Shown here: positions 47,201-61,129 of the stretch, piece after piece
Numbering within the stretch: the first letter of the stretch is position 1
Layout of the letters: every line of letters begins with the position of its first letter
Origin: Xylaria sp. FL1777
Lineage: Eukaryota; Ascomycota; Sordariomycetes; Xylariales; Xylariaceae
Length of the DNA stretch: 64,000 nucleotides
Direction of reading: 5' to 3'
Assembly: GCA_022578965.1 (NCBI GenBank)
Contig: MU400596.1
Location: 1-64,000, forward strand
The notes under the pieces: model-generated
Told to the model about the DNA's origin: nothing
Seen by the model: the letters and a program-made list of their open reading frames with translations, nothing else
Database searches by the model: none
Made by a program: the position numbers and the translations under genes

Positions 47201-49207
47201 ATGTTTTTTAAAAGCTTAAAAATCAAAATGCTACAAATTTGCTATGCTTTATAAAAAACTATTTTAATTTTATAAAAAAAAAAGATTTTATTATATATTT
47301 TTCTTATTTCAGAAAAGTTTTATAAAAGTGCTATTTTTTTGCAATATTATATTTTAGTTAATAATGCTGCTTTTTGCTAAATAAAATCGGTTATATAAAG
47401 CTTTTTAAAAAAAACAGCTAATTGTTTAGTAGTTAATTAAATGCCTTTAAAAGTAATACTAAAACGTAAATATATATTTTAATAAATGTTATTTTGTTAA
47501 AATAGTATAAGATTTTTTAAGTAATAGCTTGCTTTTTTTACTTATAAAATCTAAATAAAACAGTATTATTAAATAATATATTATTTTTAAAATAAATCTT
47601 TTTATTTTTTGTTTTATATATTATATTTAAAATTATTGTTTTATTTTTTATTAATTTGTTAGTTTTTAAAGCTTAAAAAATTAATAATACTTAAGTTAAA
47701 GTTATAATTAAGTTATTTATGCTTTTTGTTTTATATGCAAAATTTCTAGTTTTTATAATTATTAATTTTTTAGCATTTTTTTGCTTTAATGTTTTTTTTA
47801 TTACAATTAAAAATATTTTAAATAGTTAATTATTATTAAAAACAACATAAACCTTTTTATTGTTTTGTATTTTTAAGTTTTTAAAAAGTTCGATATTTTA
47901 TATAAAAAAAGTTAAAAAAGCTACTAACGTTATATTATTATATAAGTTTTAATTTTTTTAAAAGTTTATACTTATATATTTTTTTAAATTATGTTTTTTT
48001 AATTTTAATTTTTTTTTTTTTTGCTAGTTATTAGATTTTCTATTTAAGGTTTAATATTTTTATGCTTTATATAGCTTATTTACTAAGCTAATAGTTTAGC
48101 AAATATATATTAGTTTTTTAGTTACTAATAATTTTAAGCTTTTAGATTTAGCTTTTTAATATAGTTTATTACTAATATAATAATTTAGCTTGTTTTAAGT
48201 ATTATATTAGCTATTATATAAAAGCTTTAAAAATATAAACTTATTTAAAACTTTATAATAAAGTTTATTTTTAGCAATAAAAAGTAAATAACTTATTTTT
48301 TGCTAACTATATATAGCAAAAAAAGTAGCAATTTTTTATTTATTTAAATAATAATTTTTAAGCATTTTATATATTTAATAAAATTACTAGTTTAATTAAA
48401 TTTTTTTTAAGTTATATTTGTATTTTTAATAGTAAAGCTATTTTTGTTAATAAATAAGTTTATAATAATGCTAAACTATGTTTTAAAATTAATAATTTTA
48501 ATAATATTTCTTTTATAAATTTTGTTTTTTATTTTTATAATAAGCTTTAAGCAAAGCTATATATATTTTTTTAGCTTTATAATACTTAAAAATATAACTA
48601 AAACACTTTGTATTTTTAGCAGTAAAGCTAACATAAAGCATAAATTTAAAAAGCTTAAGTATTTTTAGTTAAAATAATCTATTAAGCTTAAATTTTTTTT
48701 ATTATAAAACTTATATTTTAATATTCTTTTAAATAAATTTAAGCTATTATTACTAGTATAATTATTATGCTTTTTATAAATTTTTATTTTAAAAAAGTTA
48801 AAAGTTTAATTAGCGCTTTTTAGAATTATTAATGCTAGTTATATTAGCTTTTTAAGCTTATTTTTTTTTTTAGCGCTATTAATGCAAAATTAGTACTTAG
48901 CTAAAGTTTAACTAAAAATACTACTTTTTTTAAAGGCAGCATAAGTATAATAATTAATAACTTTTGCTTTTTTAAGTTATTTTTAAATAATAAATACATA
49001 ATATTATATTAGTTTAAAATCTTAAAAAACATTTTATTAAATTTTAGCTTGTTTTTTAATATTTAAAAATCTAAAGCAATATAAGCAAAAAACAACATTG
49101 CTTAATTATTTTATTAGTTTTAATTACAAAAAACCTTTATTATTTTATAATGCTGCTTTTTTAAAAAAGCAGCTATAAAGCTAAATTAAAGCATATAAAT
49201 ATATATA

Positions 49208-51403
49208 TATTGTATTACTTGGGCTAATAGCTTATTAGCTATGCTGGTTTCTATTTTTTATATGTATAGGTAAAAACTATGCTTGTAGGTCAAAAGCAAG
49301 CCGTAAGCAGCTTACTTTTTTCTTAGTAGCTAAATAAAAACATTTTATATTTACTCTTAAGTTGCACTAGTTCTACTATAATTTTATTAAGTGCTTTGCT
49401 TTTTACTTTTTTGCCTTTAAGTTGTTTGCTTATTTGCATTATACTATTAACTAAGTATATGCACCTTTATGTAATTACTTCGTAGTTTTTTTTTCTTTGT
49501 ATTTTTTTTGCTTTGTAGTTTGTTTGCTTTAGTATTGCTGCTTGCTTTATGCTATTTGTAGCAGTTTTTTTAGTTTTAATACTTATTTAGCTAAGTATAC
49601 TACTTTTTTTTCTTAGTTTTTTTTTAAACTTTTTTTTATTGTATTACTAATGCATTATAGTTTGCTTGCTTTAATATTACTGCTAGCTTTTTACTACATT
49701 AATCTTTTTATAATTAAATTATAATTAAGTTATAAGTAAAATTAATTGCTTATTACTTTTTAGTTTGCTTTTTGCATATTTATTTTTTAAGCTGCTTTTA
49801 TGCTTTCTGCAGTAAGCTTACTAAATAAATATAGCCTATAAATAACTTATATATTAAGTAGTATAAAGTAGTAATAAATAATAAATTACCTTATTTAGCT
49901 ACTTATGCTAATTTTTTTCTTTTTTAATTATTAATTTTATTACTTTTACTATTACTACTATTATATACTTAGCTTATGCTTGCTTTAATATATTAAAGTG
50001 CTTAGTTCGTAATATAATTAGTTATTAATACGTTATAGTTATATAAAAATCTACTTTATTATAGCTATTATGCCTTTTGTAGTACGTATTTATAACTAGC
50101 TTAACTTAAATATATATGCTAACTAGTATTAAGCTTACATATTTAAAGTTATAAGTTATTTTACTATAGTTTTTATTAGTTATTTAATTTATAGTACTAA
50201 ACAAAATAACTAACAGCTTACTATTATATAGTTTAAGCTTTTATAACTGCTTGTTATTATGCTTTTTTGCTATAATACTAATTTTTAAAATAAAAGTAAA
50301 TACTTTAGTGCTTTATACTAAAGTATTACTAATAGCTTTAAAATTTATATTTATTAAGCACGCTAAAATGCTTAAGCTATACTACTACTATATTGCCTAT
50401 ATTATAATAGTATATTATGCATTTTTTATTGCTGTTTTTTTTACATTAATTATATAAAAACATTAATAACTTTTATGCTTGCAATATTACTAATAAGTTT
50501 ACTAAGTACTTATAATGTAAAAAAAGCAAAATAAGCACTAAAAATAGCAGTTATAATTTTATAAATACTTTTAACTATATTAATATTTGTACGTTTTTAA
50601 GCTTTATTTTATGCTTATTTTAACTATTAAAATTCTTTTAATTTTAAGTGCTACTAATAATTTCTTAGCCTAAAAAAGTTAATAAAAAATTTCAATTATT
50701 TATTAAAGCTTGCATAGCTATACGCTATTTTTATACTAATAAAAATATTTAAGCTGCACTTATAGCTAATATATAACTTTAAGTTGCAATTAAAAAAGCA
50801 AAAAAAGCTACAACAAGTAAAAAAGCCAGAAGTTCTATATAAATAAGCTAATTAAAAAATATTTATATAACCTTTAAAAGTTAGCATTATTATATATTTA
50901 GTAGCTAGAAGTTTTAGTAGAATTTTAATATTTAGTGCTTAATAAAGTTGCTTAATTGCTTTGCTTTTTTATAATATATACCTTTTAACTTTTATAGTTT
51001 TATGTTTGTAATTTTATATTATTGTTTTTAGTACTTTATTGTATTATGCTTTACTTTAAAGTTTATAAACGTAAGCTTATAATAAGCAGCCTTTTTAAAA
51101 CTATAAATAACAAACAGCTTTATAATAGCTATTTTAGCTTTTGCTCCGTAGTTATAATAAACCTTTTTTAGCTTAAAAAAAAGCTAGTATTAATGCTTAG
51201 CTATTTTTGCTCCGTGTTTAAAAGCCTCTGTTTTTATATCTTTATAGCTACTTACAACTTAATTAGTTCTTTAGCTACGTTATAATAGCTAAGCTTTCCT
51301 ATATTTAGAACTTATTTAGCTATTCCATGTGCTTTTTTCAGATCGCGCAATAACTAATAGCCTAGTTAAAAATTTGTTTGCTTTTTTAGTGTGCTACAAG
51401 TAT
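49208..51403 (-). mobile_element. Element D2: full-length, 2.20 kb
   Basis: It is flanked by a 15-bp duplication, ATATAAATATATATA, at 49193-49207 and 51404-51418. It is collinear with D1 from end to end. It keeps more G+C in places (for example GATCGCGCAATAAC at 51342-51355, and TCCGTAG/TCCGTG near 51145-51205). The 3' end on the minus strand is GCTAATAAGCTATTAGCCC then AAGTAATACAA, followed by an AT tail, as in D1. The plus-strand frame at 50251-50457 matches the one in D1 and is antisense to the likely coding strand. Confidence 0.78.
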
Positions 51404-51418
51404 ATATAAATATATATA

Positions 51419-54400
51419 ATAAACCCGTTATATTTTATTTTTTTATTTATTTGCGCTATTTAATAGTTTAATAAAAAGCTAGTTTTATAAATGCTATTAA
51501 GCAATTTATATTTATTAAGCTAACTAACTAATAATAATATTAGCTAAAAACTTTTTTGTGCTTTTTTAACTGCTAGCTATTAAAATCTTAAGTTATTTTT
51601 TAAAAAATTTATACTTTTATAAAAAAAAGCATTATTTATATTTATTTAAGTTAAAATTTCTTGTAATAAAGTTTTTAGTTAAGCTTTATATTTTAATTTG
51701 TTGCTTTTTTTTTTAAAATAAGCTATAATATATTTAATTTAATTTACTAATTTAAATTTTTGCTAAAGTTATTTAGTAGTAATAATATTGTTTTTAATAT
51801 TAGCTTAAAAACTTTTGCTACTTTAAAATATAATTTAACTTTTATTTAAGCAATTATTTAAATAAAAACATTAAAATACTTTAGAACTTTTAGTATAAAG
51901 TTTTTAAAAGTAATATTTGTTTTTTTGTTTAAAAAGTTCTTAGATTTTTTAGCTTACATTTTTTTAAATTTTAAGCTTTTTTTTATAAGTTTTGCTTTTT
52001 AAATCTTTTAAAGTTTTTAATAATTAAAACTTTTTAGTTTTAGTAAAATATTTTACTTATAAAAATTATTATTTATTTATATATTTTTAGTATTAAATTA
52101 AGTAAAAAACTTATTGTTATTTAAATAAATCTTTTTAATTGTTTAACTTATAAAAAGTTTTTTTTTTTGTTTTTTAAGTTTTTTTTTTATTTTTTGTTTA
52201 ATAAAAAGCAGCTTTTTTAAATAAAAGCTTATAATAATTAGCTTAAAATATATTTATGCTAATTTTTTTGCTTAATATATAGCTTTATAAAACTTTAGTA
52301 CTATTTGTGTTATAAAAAATACTTTATATAAAATTTTAATTTGTTGTAATAAAGCTATTATTTAGCTTATTATTTATTAAATTGTTTTTTTTAATATTAT
52401 AAGCTTTTGCTAGTTTTATTTTATAAAATATAAAAGTTTAATTGTTAGACTTTTTATTTAAAAACTAGTTTAGCTGCTTATTATTTAACTAATAAAGTTT
52501 TTTTTTTTTTTTTAACTTTTTTGTTTGCTTTTTATTTTAGCATTTAGATTTTTGTTATTTAAAACAAGATTTTTTTTCTGCAGTTAATAATAAGCTTTTT
52601 ATTTAAGTAGCTTATTATTACTTAAAACAAAGTTATATATTTATTTTATTGCAGCATTAAAAATTTTTCTTTTATTTTTATTAATTTTTATAACTTTAAA
52701 GAAAACTTTTATACATTTAAAGCTTACAAAAAATTCTAGCTTTTTTAAACATTATTTAAAGTTTTAATATATAATGTTTTCTTTTTTTAATTTGTAAGCA
52801 AAGCTACATTTATAAACGTAATAATTATTTATGCTACATTTTTAATAAATAGTTTTTTTTGCTAAATAAAAATTATTTAATTTTACTTATTATAAAAAAT
52901 TAAACAATTATTTGCTTTATTTTTGTTTTTTATAGTTATATTTACTTTTTTATAAATATTTAAAAGTTATAGCATTAATACTAAACATTTGCTTTTTAAA
53001 TAAGTTTATATTAATTTTTTAATATTATAGTGCTTATAATTTTTAATTAATTAGCTAAACATACTAATTTTGCAGTTTTTTTAGCATTTTTTTTAGTTCT
53101 TTTTTTATAATTGCTACGTTTTTTTGTTTTAACTTTAGCTGCTATATTTATTTAATAATATTATTTATATTTTAATTATAAATAAAATATTAAGCTAATT
53201 TTACTTGCTGCTTTTTAATAATAATTATTTTAGCAGCTAATATAATTATATTAATAGCTAGCTTAGCAGCATTAATAGCAGTATATAAAAGCTTATTAAA
53301 ATTATAATTATATAAATAATTAACTTTTTTTTATGCTTTATATGCTTTTTTTATTTTTTTAGAATAAAGATTTAGTTTAAACTTTTTATTAATTTAACTA
53401 TTTAATGTTTTATAAAGGTTTTTATAAAACATTTCGTTTAAATTATTATATAACTTTTTAAAAGATTTTATTACTTTATTAATAATATTTCGATTTAGCT
53501 TTTTAAGCAAACTTTAAATAAATTAAAAATTAAAGTAGTAATTTTTTTAAGCTTTAATATTTTTAGTATATACTTAGTACTAAAAAAAATAAGTTTTAAA
53601 ATTAATAAAATATATAGCTTTTAAACAAACTTTAAAATTTTATAATATAATAATAATAAACTTATTTTGCTTAAAGTTTTAAAGCTTAAACTTTTGCTTA
53701 AGCAATTTATAAGCTTTAGTTTATAATAAACAGTTTTTTAATATTATTTTTATTATTTTTTTTGTTTAAAAAGTATTATAATAAACAAAAACCTATTTAA
53801 TTTTATTAATGTTTTTAAAGCGCTTTATATAAAAAAAAGCATTTAAATTATTTAGCTATTTGTTTACTTTTAATTTATTAAACAACAAATGCTAGTTTAG
53901 CTTTAAGTTAAAAAGCATAAATAATAGCTTAATTTTAGCATTATATTTATTATTAAAATAGCTTAAGCTAAATAAAGTTGCTTTAATACTTTTTAGAAAT
54001 AATAAACTAGTTATTTTTATTTTTTTTGTTTATAAATAGTTTTAATGTTTTTTATATATTAAAGTAAAAAAATTTAACGATTTTTTATAGCTAGATTATT
54101 TAATTAAGCTATAGTTTTTAAACTTTTAAGTTATATAATAAAACAAAGTAAAGTTTATATAAAAGTAACAAAAAAAATAAGCTACAAAAAATAATAAAAG
54201 TAAACTAAATAAAAATATAAGTTTAAAAAAAAAAGAATATAAAATGCTAAAGTTTTTTAGTTGTTTTAAGTATTTAAGTTTTTTTATGCTATTTTTTTAA
54301 ACTTCTTTTTTAAAAAACTTAACGATTTTTTTTGTTTGCGTTTATAAAAACTGCTAGCTTATTTTTTATAGCTTTTTAAGTTTTTTTTTAAATGCTTTTA

Positions 54401-55334
54401 TATTTTTGTTTTTTATGCGCTTTTATTTTTTTATATGCTTTATAGCGTTTAGTTTCCTTGTTTTTTAGTTTAACTTGCTTTGCTTTATACAAATTTTATT
54501 AAGCAGGCTTTATTTTTTTATAGCTTTTTATTTATAAAAGTAGCATGCTTTTTTCTTTTTTTTAAATCTTTTTTATTTAATAATAAGCGCTATAAAAATG
54601 CAATAGCTATGTTTTGCGTAAAATCTTTAAGCAATAGCTAGCTTACACTTAAAAAACCTTGCTTTTTATTTTTTAATAAAAAACTATATTAGTTTAAAAA
54701 ACAAAATATATTTTTAATTATTAATAGCTTTATATATTAATACATAAACCTAGATTTGTTTAATATAAATAAGCATTAAATTTGCTTATATTGTAGCTTT
54801 TTAGAAGTTTTAGCAACTTTTATTTTTTTTTAAGCTTGTTTTTTGTTTTTTTTCGTTTTTATAAAAGCAATTATGCTTTTTCTTTTATAAAGCATTAGCT
54901 TTTCATACGAAAATTTCCTTTTTGTAGCTTTTTAAGGGTTTTTAACAAACAGTTTTTTAGCTGCGCTATTTTAAAAATTATACTAATATTTTAATACTCG
55001 ATTATTGTTTTACTAAAAGAAATAAAAATGCTTTGCAAGCTAAATTAAAAAAAACAGTTTAATATTTTTATACGTTTATTTTAAGCTTTATTAATTAAAA
55101 GCTGCTAGCTTAAATGTTTATTGCTAATTATAACTAAACTACTTACATTAAGCAAGTTTTACTTATTATTAGCTAAAGCAGCTAAGTATAATATATTGCA
55201 ATTTATATATAAAAATTATAACAATTAATAAATAAATAAATTAAACATGTAAGTTAGCAATAATAAATTGCTTGTTTGTAAGTTTTATAATATTATTTGT
55301 TATAAATAAAGAATTAGCTTTATTAAAAACATTA
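51419..55334. other. Unassigned T-rich region between D2 and F copy 2
   Basis: This holds 3.9 kb of old, mutated sequence with no partner in the window. Its T-rich plus strand resembles repeat F, so it may be the far end of F copy 1 beyond the D2 insertion. At 54230-54960 the minus strand shows a Lys/Arg-rich reading with repeated K-A-x-K segments. I see no motif of a known transposon protein, no RNA gene and no CRISPR-like array. Confidence 0.4.
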
Positions 55335-58300
55335 ATAAAATAAAGCAATATAATTACAATAGATTTACTATACTACTTTAATTGCAAAAAAATAAATTAT
55401 AACTTATGCATTTAAGCAATTAAGCTATATATAAATTAAAAAATAAAACAATTAATTAAAGAGCTATTTAATAATACAAATAAAGTAACCGTAGCTATTT
55501 TTTATAATGTTATATATATTAGTTAAATCTATACTTTAAAGTTTAGCGTAATACTTATACTTTTATTTCTACTATATAACTTAGCTTAAACTTACTTTAG
55601 TTAACTAGTTAGCTTATTTAACTACTTTACTTTACTTTAATATATATGCTTATTTTTTTTTTTTTTGCTTTTACTTTAAAATTTGCTATTTTTTATGCTA
55701 ATTGTTTATATAGCTTAATATAAAGTGCTAGCTTTTTAGAACTTTTAAAAAAAAATGCTTTTATTTTTAGCTAATTTGCAGTATTAATAACTTTTTTAAA
55801 AATAAAAAATATAATAATTAAAAGCATATATATATAATAAAAGCAATTTTTAATAATATTTAAGCATATATATGCTTTTTGTTATGTTTTATAATTAAGT
55901 AAAAAATATAAGCAAATTAGAAATTTTAATATAAATTAAAAATATAAAAGCAAATAATATAAAAAATATAAAGTGCAAATATTAATATTAATATTATTTG
56001 CTATATATAGTTTAATATTTTTAATTGCTAGTTTAAATTATTACTTTTTAATAATTGCAAGATTTTTTAAATATAAATACTAAAAGCATTTATTTTAAAT
56101 ATAAAAAGTTAAAACTTATTAAATAAATAAAATAGCAAAGTTAAATATAAATAAAAAGTTTAATAAAGCAAATATAATAAAAAAAAAGCTAAAATATATA
56201 TTTTTAAATTAATATATTTTTTTTTTATAAATTTACTATATTATTTTTAATTTATTAATTAATTATTTTATTGCTAAAATAAATTATTAATTGCTAAATG
56301 CTTTTATAATAATTACTTTTTATATGTTTATGCTAATATTAATTAAAAAATAAGCAAATAAAATAATTTTAGTTAATTAAATAATTATTTTTTAACTTTT
56401 TTTTAATATATTTATAACTTATTTTTGTTAAATATTTATTGCTATTAATAGCAAAATAAATAACTTAAGCTTTAGTAAATATAAAAGAAAAGCTTGTTTT
56501 TTTTTTTAATTTGTTTTTTTTTAAGTAGTTTTAAAGCTTAAACCTTTTTTGCAATTTTTTTTTTTAATGCTTAAATCTTTAAATTATTTAGCTTATGCTT
56601 TTATTATAAAAACTTTATTTTTAAGTAATATAATTAATGCTTGCTTAATCAAATATTTAAAGAAAGATTTTTATAACATTAATAAAGTTTTAAATAATTA
56701 AAAAGCATTATAGCAATTAACTAATATTTAAAAAATTAATATTGCTTAATTAGTAAATAGTTATATTTATAATATTTAAAAAGTTAAGTTTATTAATAAA
56801 TAGCAAAATATATATGCTTTTTTTTTTAAAAATTTTGTTTTTTTTACTTAATTAATTTTTTTTGTTTTATATAATTAAGTATTAAGCTATTTAAAGATTA
56901 AAATTCTTAGTAATAACGCTAGTAATAAATATGTTTAATAAAAAGTTAGTTATAATTTCTTTTATATATATTATATAAAATTAACATATTTAAACTAGCT
57001 TTAACTAAATAAAAAAGCAATAATACTTAAAATTTTGCTTATTATATATAAAAACAACTAAAAGCAGTTTTTAAAGCAAATATATATATTAGATTTTTTA
57101 TATTTTCTGCTAATTTATAACTATGTTTATATAGTTATTTATAATATAAAATGCTATATTTTATAAGTATTATAAATAATCATTAATAATAGCTAAAAGC
57201 AAAAAATATATAAAACTTTTTTTTTTTTTTTTTTGCTATACTATTTTAAAATAAAAGTTTAACGCATATATTAATTACGCGTTTATTATTTAGTTATAAA
57301 ATTGTTTATTTTATAAGTTTAAAAGTAATATAACTAAATATTTTAGAGCTAATATAATAACTATAGCAATTAAAAAAGATTTTACGCTTAAAAACTCTAA
57401 AAAATAAATAGTTTTAATTAAAAATACTTTTGTTTATTTAATTAAAAAAAAAACTAAGTTAAAACGCAAGTTAAAATATTTTTTTAAGCTAATTTTATTA
57501 TTTAGCTTATTAAATATAATATTAATAAATAATAATTTAGTATTGCTTAAAAAATTAATATAATGCTTACATATTTTAAAAAAAATAGCTAAAAAAATAA
57601 ATTAAATAAGTTATATAAAAAAAAAAAAAAAAAAAATTAAACGATTTGCTTATATAGCAATGCTTTTTTTAATATAATTTACGATTATTTTTTTTTATTA
57701 TATAGCTTATAAACTTTTTTTTAAACGTAATAAAAAAAAAAAAAATAGTTATTATATAAAAAGTTAAATTATAATACTTATAAAAGCAAATATATAAAAC
57801 TTTTGTAATAAAAAACTTAAAAGTATATAAAATAAGAATTATTAATATTAAATTATTAAACTTTTTTTTGTTTTTTTTTTTAGTTTTTATTTTTTTAGCT
57901 TTATATAATTAAATAATTTTGCTTAATTTTTTATAATAAGATTTTGTTTTTATTAAGCTTGCTTTAAACTTTGCTTAAATGTTTATTGTTTTATTAAATA
58001 CTTATTATTACTTAATAATAGCTTAAAATTATTATTAGTAGTTTAAATGCGTAAAATATAAACTAGTAATTTTTTAAAGTGTAATAATAGTGTTTTTTGC
58101 TTTTTAGCAGTTTTAAAATTTTTATTAAGTATTAAATAATTTAAACTAAAAGCAAAAAAAGCTAGTTAGTTTTAAATAAAAATAATAAAGCAATTAAAAG
58201 TAAAAAAATTTATACGTAAGCGTTAGTATAATAAAATAAACTTAAGTAGTTAAAACTAATAAGTAGTTTTTATTTTTGTTTTTTTTGTTTTTATGTATTT

Positions 58301-59206
58301 TTAAAAAAAGGCAATAATAATTTATACTAAAACTAAGCTATTAAGCTACTTAAAAAACGTTAAAATAAAATAAAAACTTATATTTTTAACGTAATAATAA
58401 AAAAAGTACTAATAAATTAGCTACTATAAAACTAACAAATATAAAACTAATAAAAAAAAAGCTATAAAAAATACGCTTAGTTTTAAGCAAAAAAAAATAG
58501 TTTTATATATTATAACTTAATTATATAAACTTATATAATTAGCAAAAATAAAAAACAAAACAATTAGTAAAAAAACAAAAAAAAAAAAAAAAAAAATCTT
58601 TTGCTTTAACTTTTATTAATTATTATTTTTTAAAGCGCTTTATAATATAATAGTTAAAAAAATAAAATAAGCTATTATATTTTTTAGCATTTAAAATATT
58701 TAAAGCGCTAAAAGTTATATTATAGCTTTTATAAACTTAAAAAGCTTTTATAACTTATTATATTTTTTTTATTTTTTATAGTTTAATTATTATAGCTTTA
58801 ATTATTAAAAGCTTTATTGTTTTAATTTAGTTTTTAATAAATAGCTGTAGTACTAGTAGTTTATATATTAAAGTTAAAATCTTTTAGTTTTTAATATTTT
58901 TAGTTATTTTATATAAATTGCTTTAATTTTTTAACAAAAAACAACTTTTTTAATTTTTTACTAGTTAGTTTTGCTAATTAATATTATTTATAATTAATAT
59001 TTTTTTTAACTTTATAAAAGCTAATTTATTTATATAGTAACTTTTTATTGTTAAACTTATTTATTAAAAGTATAATATTATAAAAAAAAACAAGCAAGCT
59101 TTTTTTAAGCAGTTGTTTAATTTTATAACCGTTTTTTTAAAATTTAGCTTTTATAGCTAATTCTTTTTTTTTAGTTATAATTGTTTTAACTTTTATAATA
59201 TTTTAG

Positions 59207-61129
59207 TAAGGAAGCTTTTTCTGCTTTTTTTTGCAACTGGCCAGATTTGTAAAAATACTTGCGTAGCTTTAAAAACTAAACTTATAAAAACCTGCTATAT
59301 ACAGGACGAGCCTATACAAGTAACAACCTAAAAAAAAATAAAAGTAAAAATAAAAAGAGCAAAAAACTATAATGCGATTTTTTTAATATAGAACTAGCTG
59401 CAATTAGCTAATAATGCAAACTTAAACTAGCAATAGCTAGCAATAAGCTTAATGTTAAACTTGCAGTACTATACAAACAAGCTAAATAAAGCAATAATAA
59501 ACGCTAAAATTTTTCTTAAAAAAAACTTAAATAAGCAAACTATTTATAGCGCTTACTAAGTTATTAAAAAGTTATTAAAAGTATACTACTTTTAGCAAAT
59601 AAATAAGTAGCTATAAACAAATAGCAATAATAAAAGTAGCAAACGTATTATTTAAAACTTATTATAAGCGTTATTAATAAAGCAAAAAAAGCTTACTGCA
59701 AAAGTAAAATTGCTACACATGCAAATTTAGCGATTTAAAAATCGCATAAATAAACAAGCTAAAGTTACTAACTTTTTTTATTAGTAGCTTATGTTTTACA
59801 TAAATACGCTACAAATAAACAGCAGTAAAAAATTTTTACGCGTTGCTTTATTAATTTATTTTAAAGCTATTATAGCAATAAACTTTAATTAAGCTATTAT
59901 TATAACTTTTGCTAGCTATAAAGCTAAAGTAAAAACAAGATTAATTATAATATAAAAATTAAACCAAGCAATAAAAGCAAACGTAGTTTAAGCAGCATAT
60001 AAACTATTAAATGATAACTAAAAGGTTATTTTTAACAAGCAGAAAATTTAGACCTAAATACTAGCAAATATATTATAAGCTTTTAAACGTTCAGCAAAAA
60101 ATTAAAAGTGCACTTTTAACTATACTAGCTAATAGCTTTAAGCCTGCTAACTAAACAAGTACTAAAAATAAAAAAAGAAAAAATGTTAGCTTAACTTAAG
60201 CTAGCTAACTAAAAGCTAAAAATCAAAAAGCTGTTTTTTTTACTTTGTTTGCTATAGCGCAAATAAAAAACATGCTTAGTATATATTAAAGTTATAACTG
60301 CAAAAAATGCAAATATAGCATATATTAATGAACTTTTTTAACACTACTATTATTTTTAAATAGTTTTTTACTTTGTAAATATAGTAGCAACTTAATGCTA
60401 TAACTACTAAAAATAAAGCTATTAAGCTAACATATATAAAAACAAGCAAAAATGCAGCTAATGCAAATTTTTAAAACACGCTAGAAATAAAGCAAACTTA
60501 TGCTTTATGCAAATTAAAAAAAAAGCAGCTATATGCTTTTTTTATTAAAGCAATTATTTAGCTTAAGCAGCAAAATGCTTAAAAACTATTTAAGCATATA
60601 AGCTAGCTAAAAACGCTTTTATTTATTGCTTTATGCAGTTTGTAATAAAGCTAACTTAAAGCTAACTATATACTATTGCTATTATAAAAATGCTATACAA
60701 GCAAAAAGCTAACAATTTAACAAACAAAAATACTATTTGCTCGAAAGGTTGCTTACTAAAAAAAACTGCGCTAGCAACTGCATAAAAAACAAAATCGCAA
60801 ACTATTGTTAATATATTAAAGCTTTAAAACTAACCTAAAAAAAACCCGTTTAAAAACTGTTAGTAAGCAGTTTAAGTAATAAAAAACTACGCTTACGCAG
60901 CAAACAAAAACGCAAGCAGCAAAAGTAGCAATATTAAATAAAAATCAAGCAACGCAATTTTTAAATAGTAGCACTTATACAGTTAGCTATAAAAAAAGTA
61001 TAAGTTATAATAGCAAGCAGTTAGCAAAAATGTTTTTATTTAGCTTTAGCACAGTTTTTACTTACGTATAAAATTAAGTAGCTTTTAGTATAGCTTTTTA
61101 AAGCCGTTAGTTTTAAGTAATACAATATA
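59207..61129 (+). mobile_element. Element C3: near full-length, 1.92 kb
   Basis: It is flanked by a 13-bp duplication, TATAATATTTTAG, at 59194-59206 and 61130-61142; copy 1 of F has a single such site near 44800. This copy is in the sense direction: it starts TAAGGAAGCTTTTTCTGC and ends TTTTAAGTAATACAA with an AT tail. C1 reaches 24 bases further 5'. The body holds fairly GC-rich islands (59240-59330, 60720-60960). A basic block around 60880-60930, reading K-L-R-L-R-S-K-Q-K-R-K-Q-Q-K, recurs in C1 and C2. That could be a DNA-binding tail, but the protein is not identified. Confidence 0.78.

Larger units (their letters stand above)
37900..49192. repeat. Large repeat F, copy 1
   Basis: This is a large unclassified repeat whose second copy starts at about 55335. 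The shared start is TACTATACTACTTTAATT (37932 region; second copy at 55363). Insertion G4 lies at 38123-38679. The part 38787-41236 is missing from copy 2. From 41236 to at least 46930 the copies are collinear, differing mostly by C/T and G/A. The T-rich plus strand suggests that genes were on the minus strand: readings there with few stops include a Lys-rich block at about 45610-45830. I could not match any to a transposon protein with confidence. Element D2 follows at 49208, flanked by its target duplication. Confidence 0.7.
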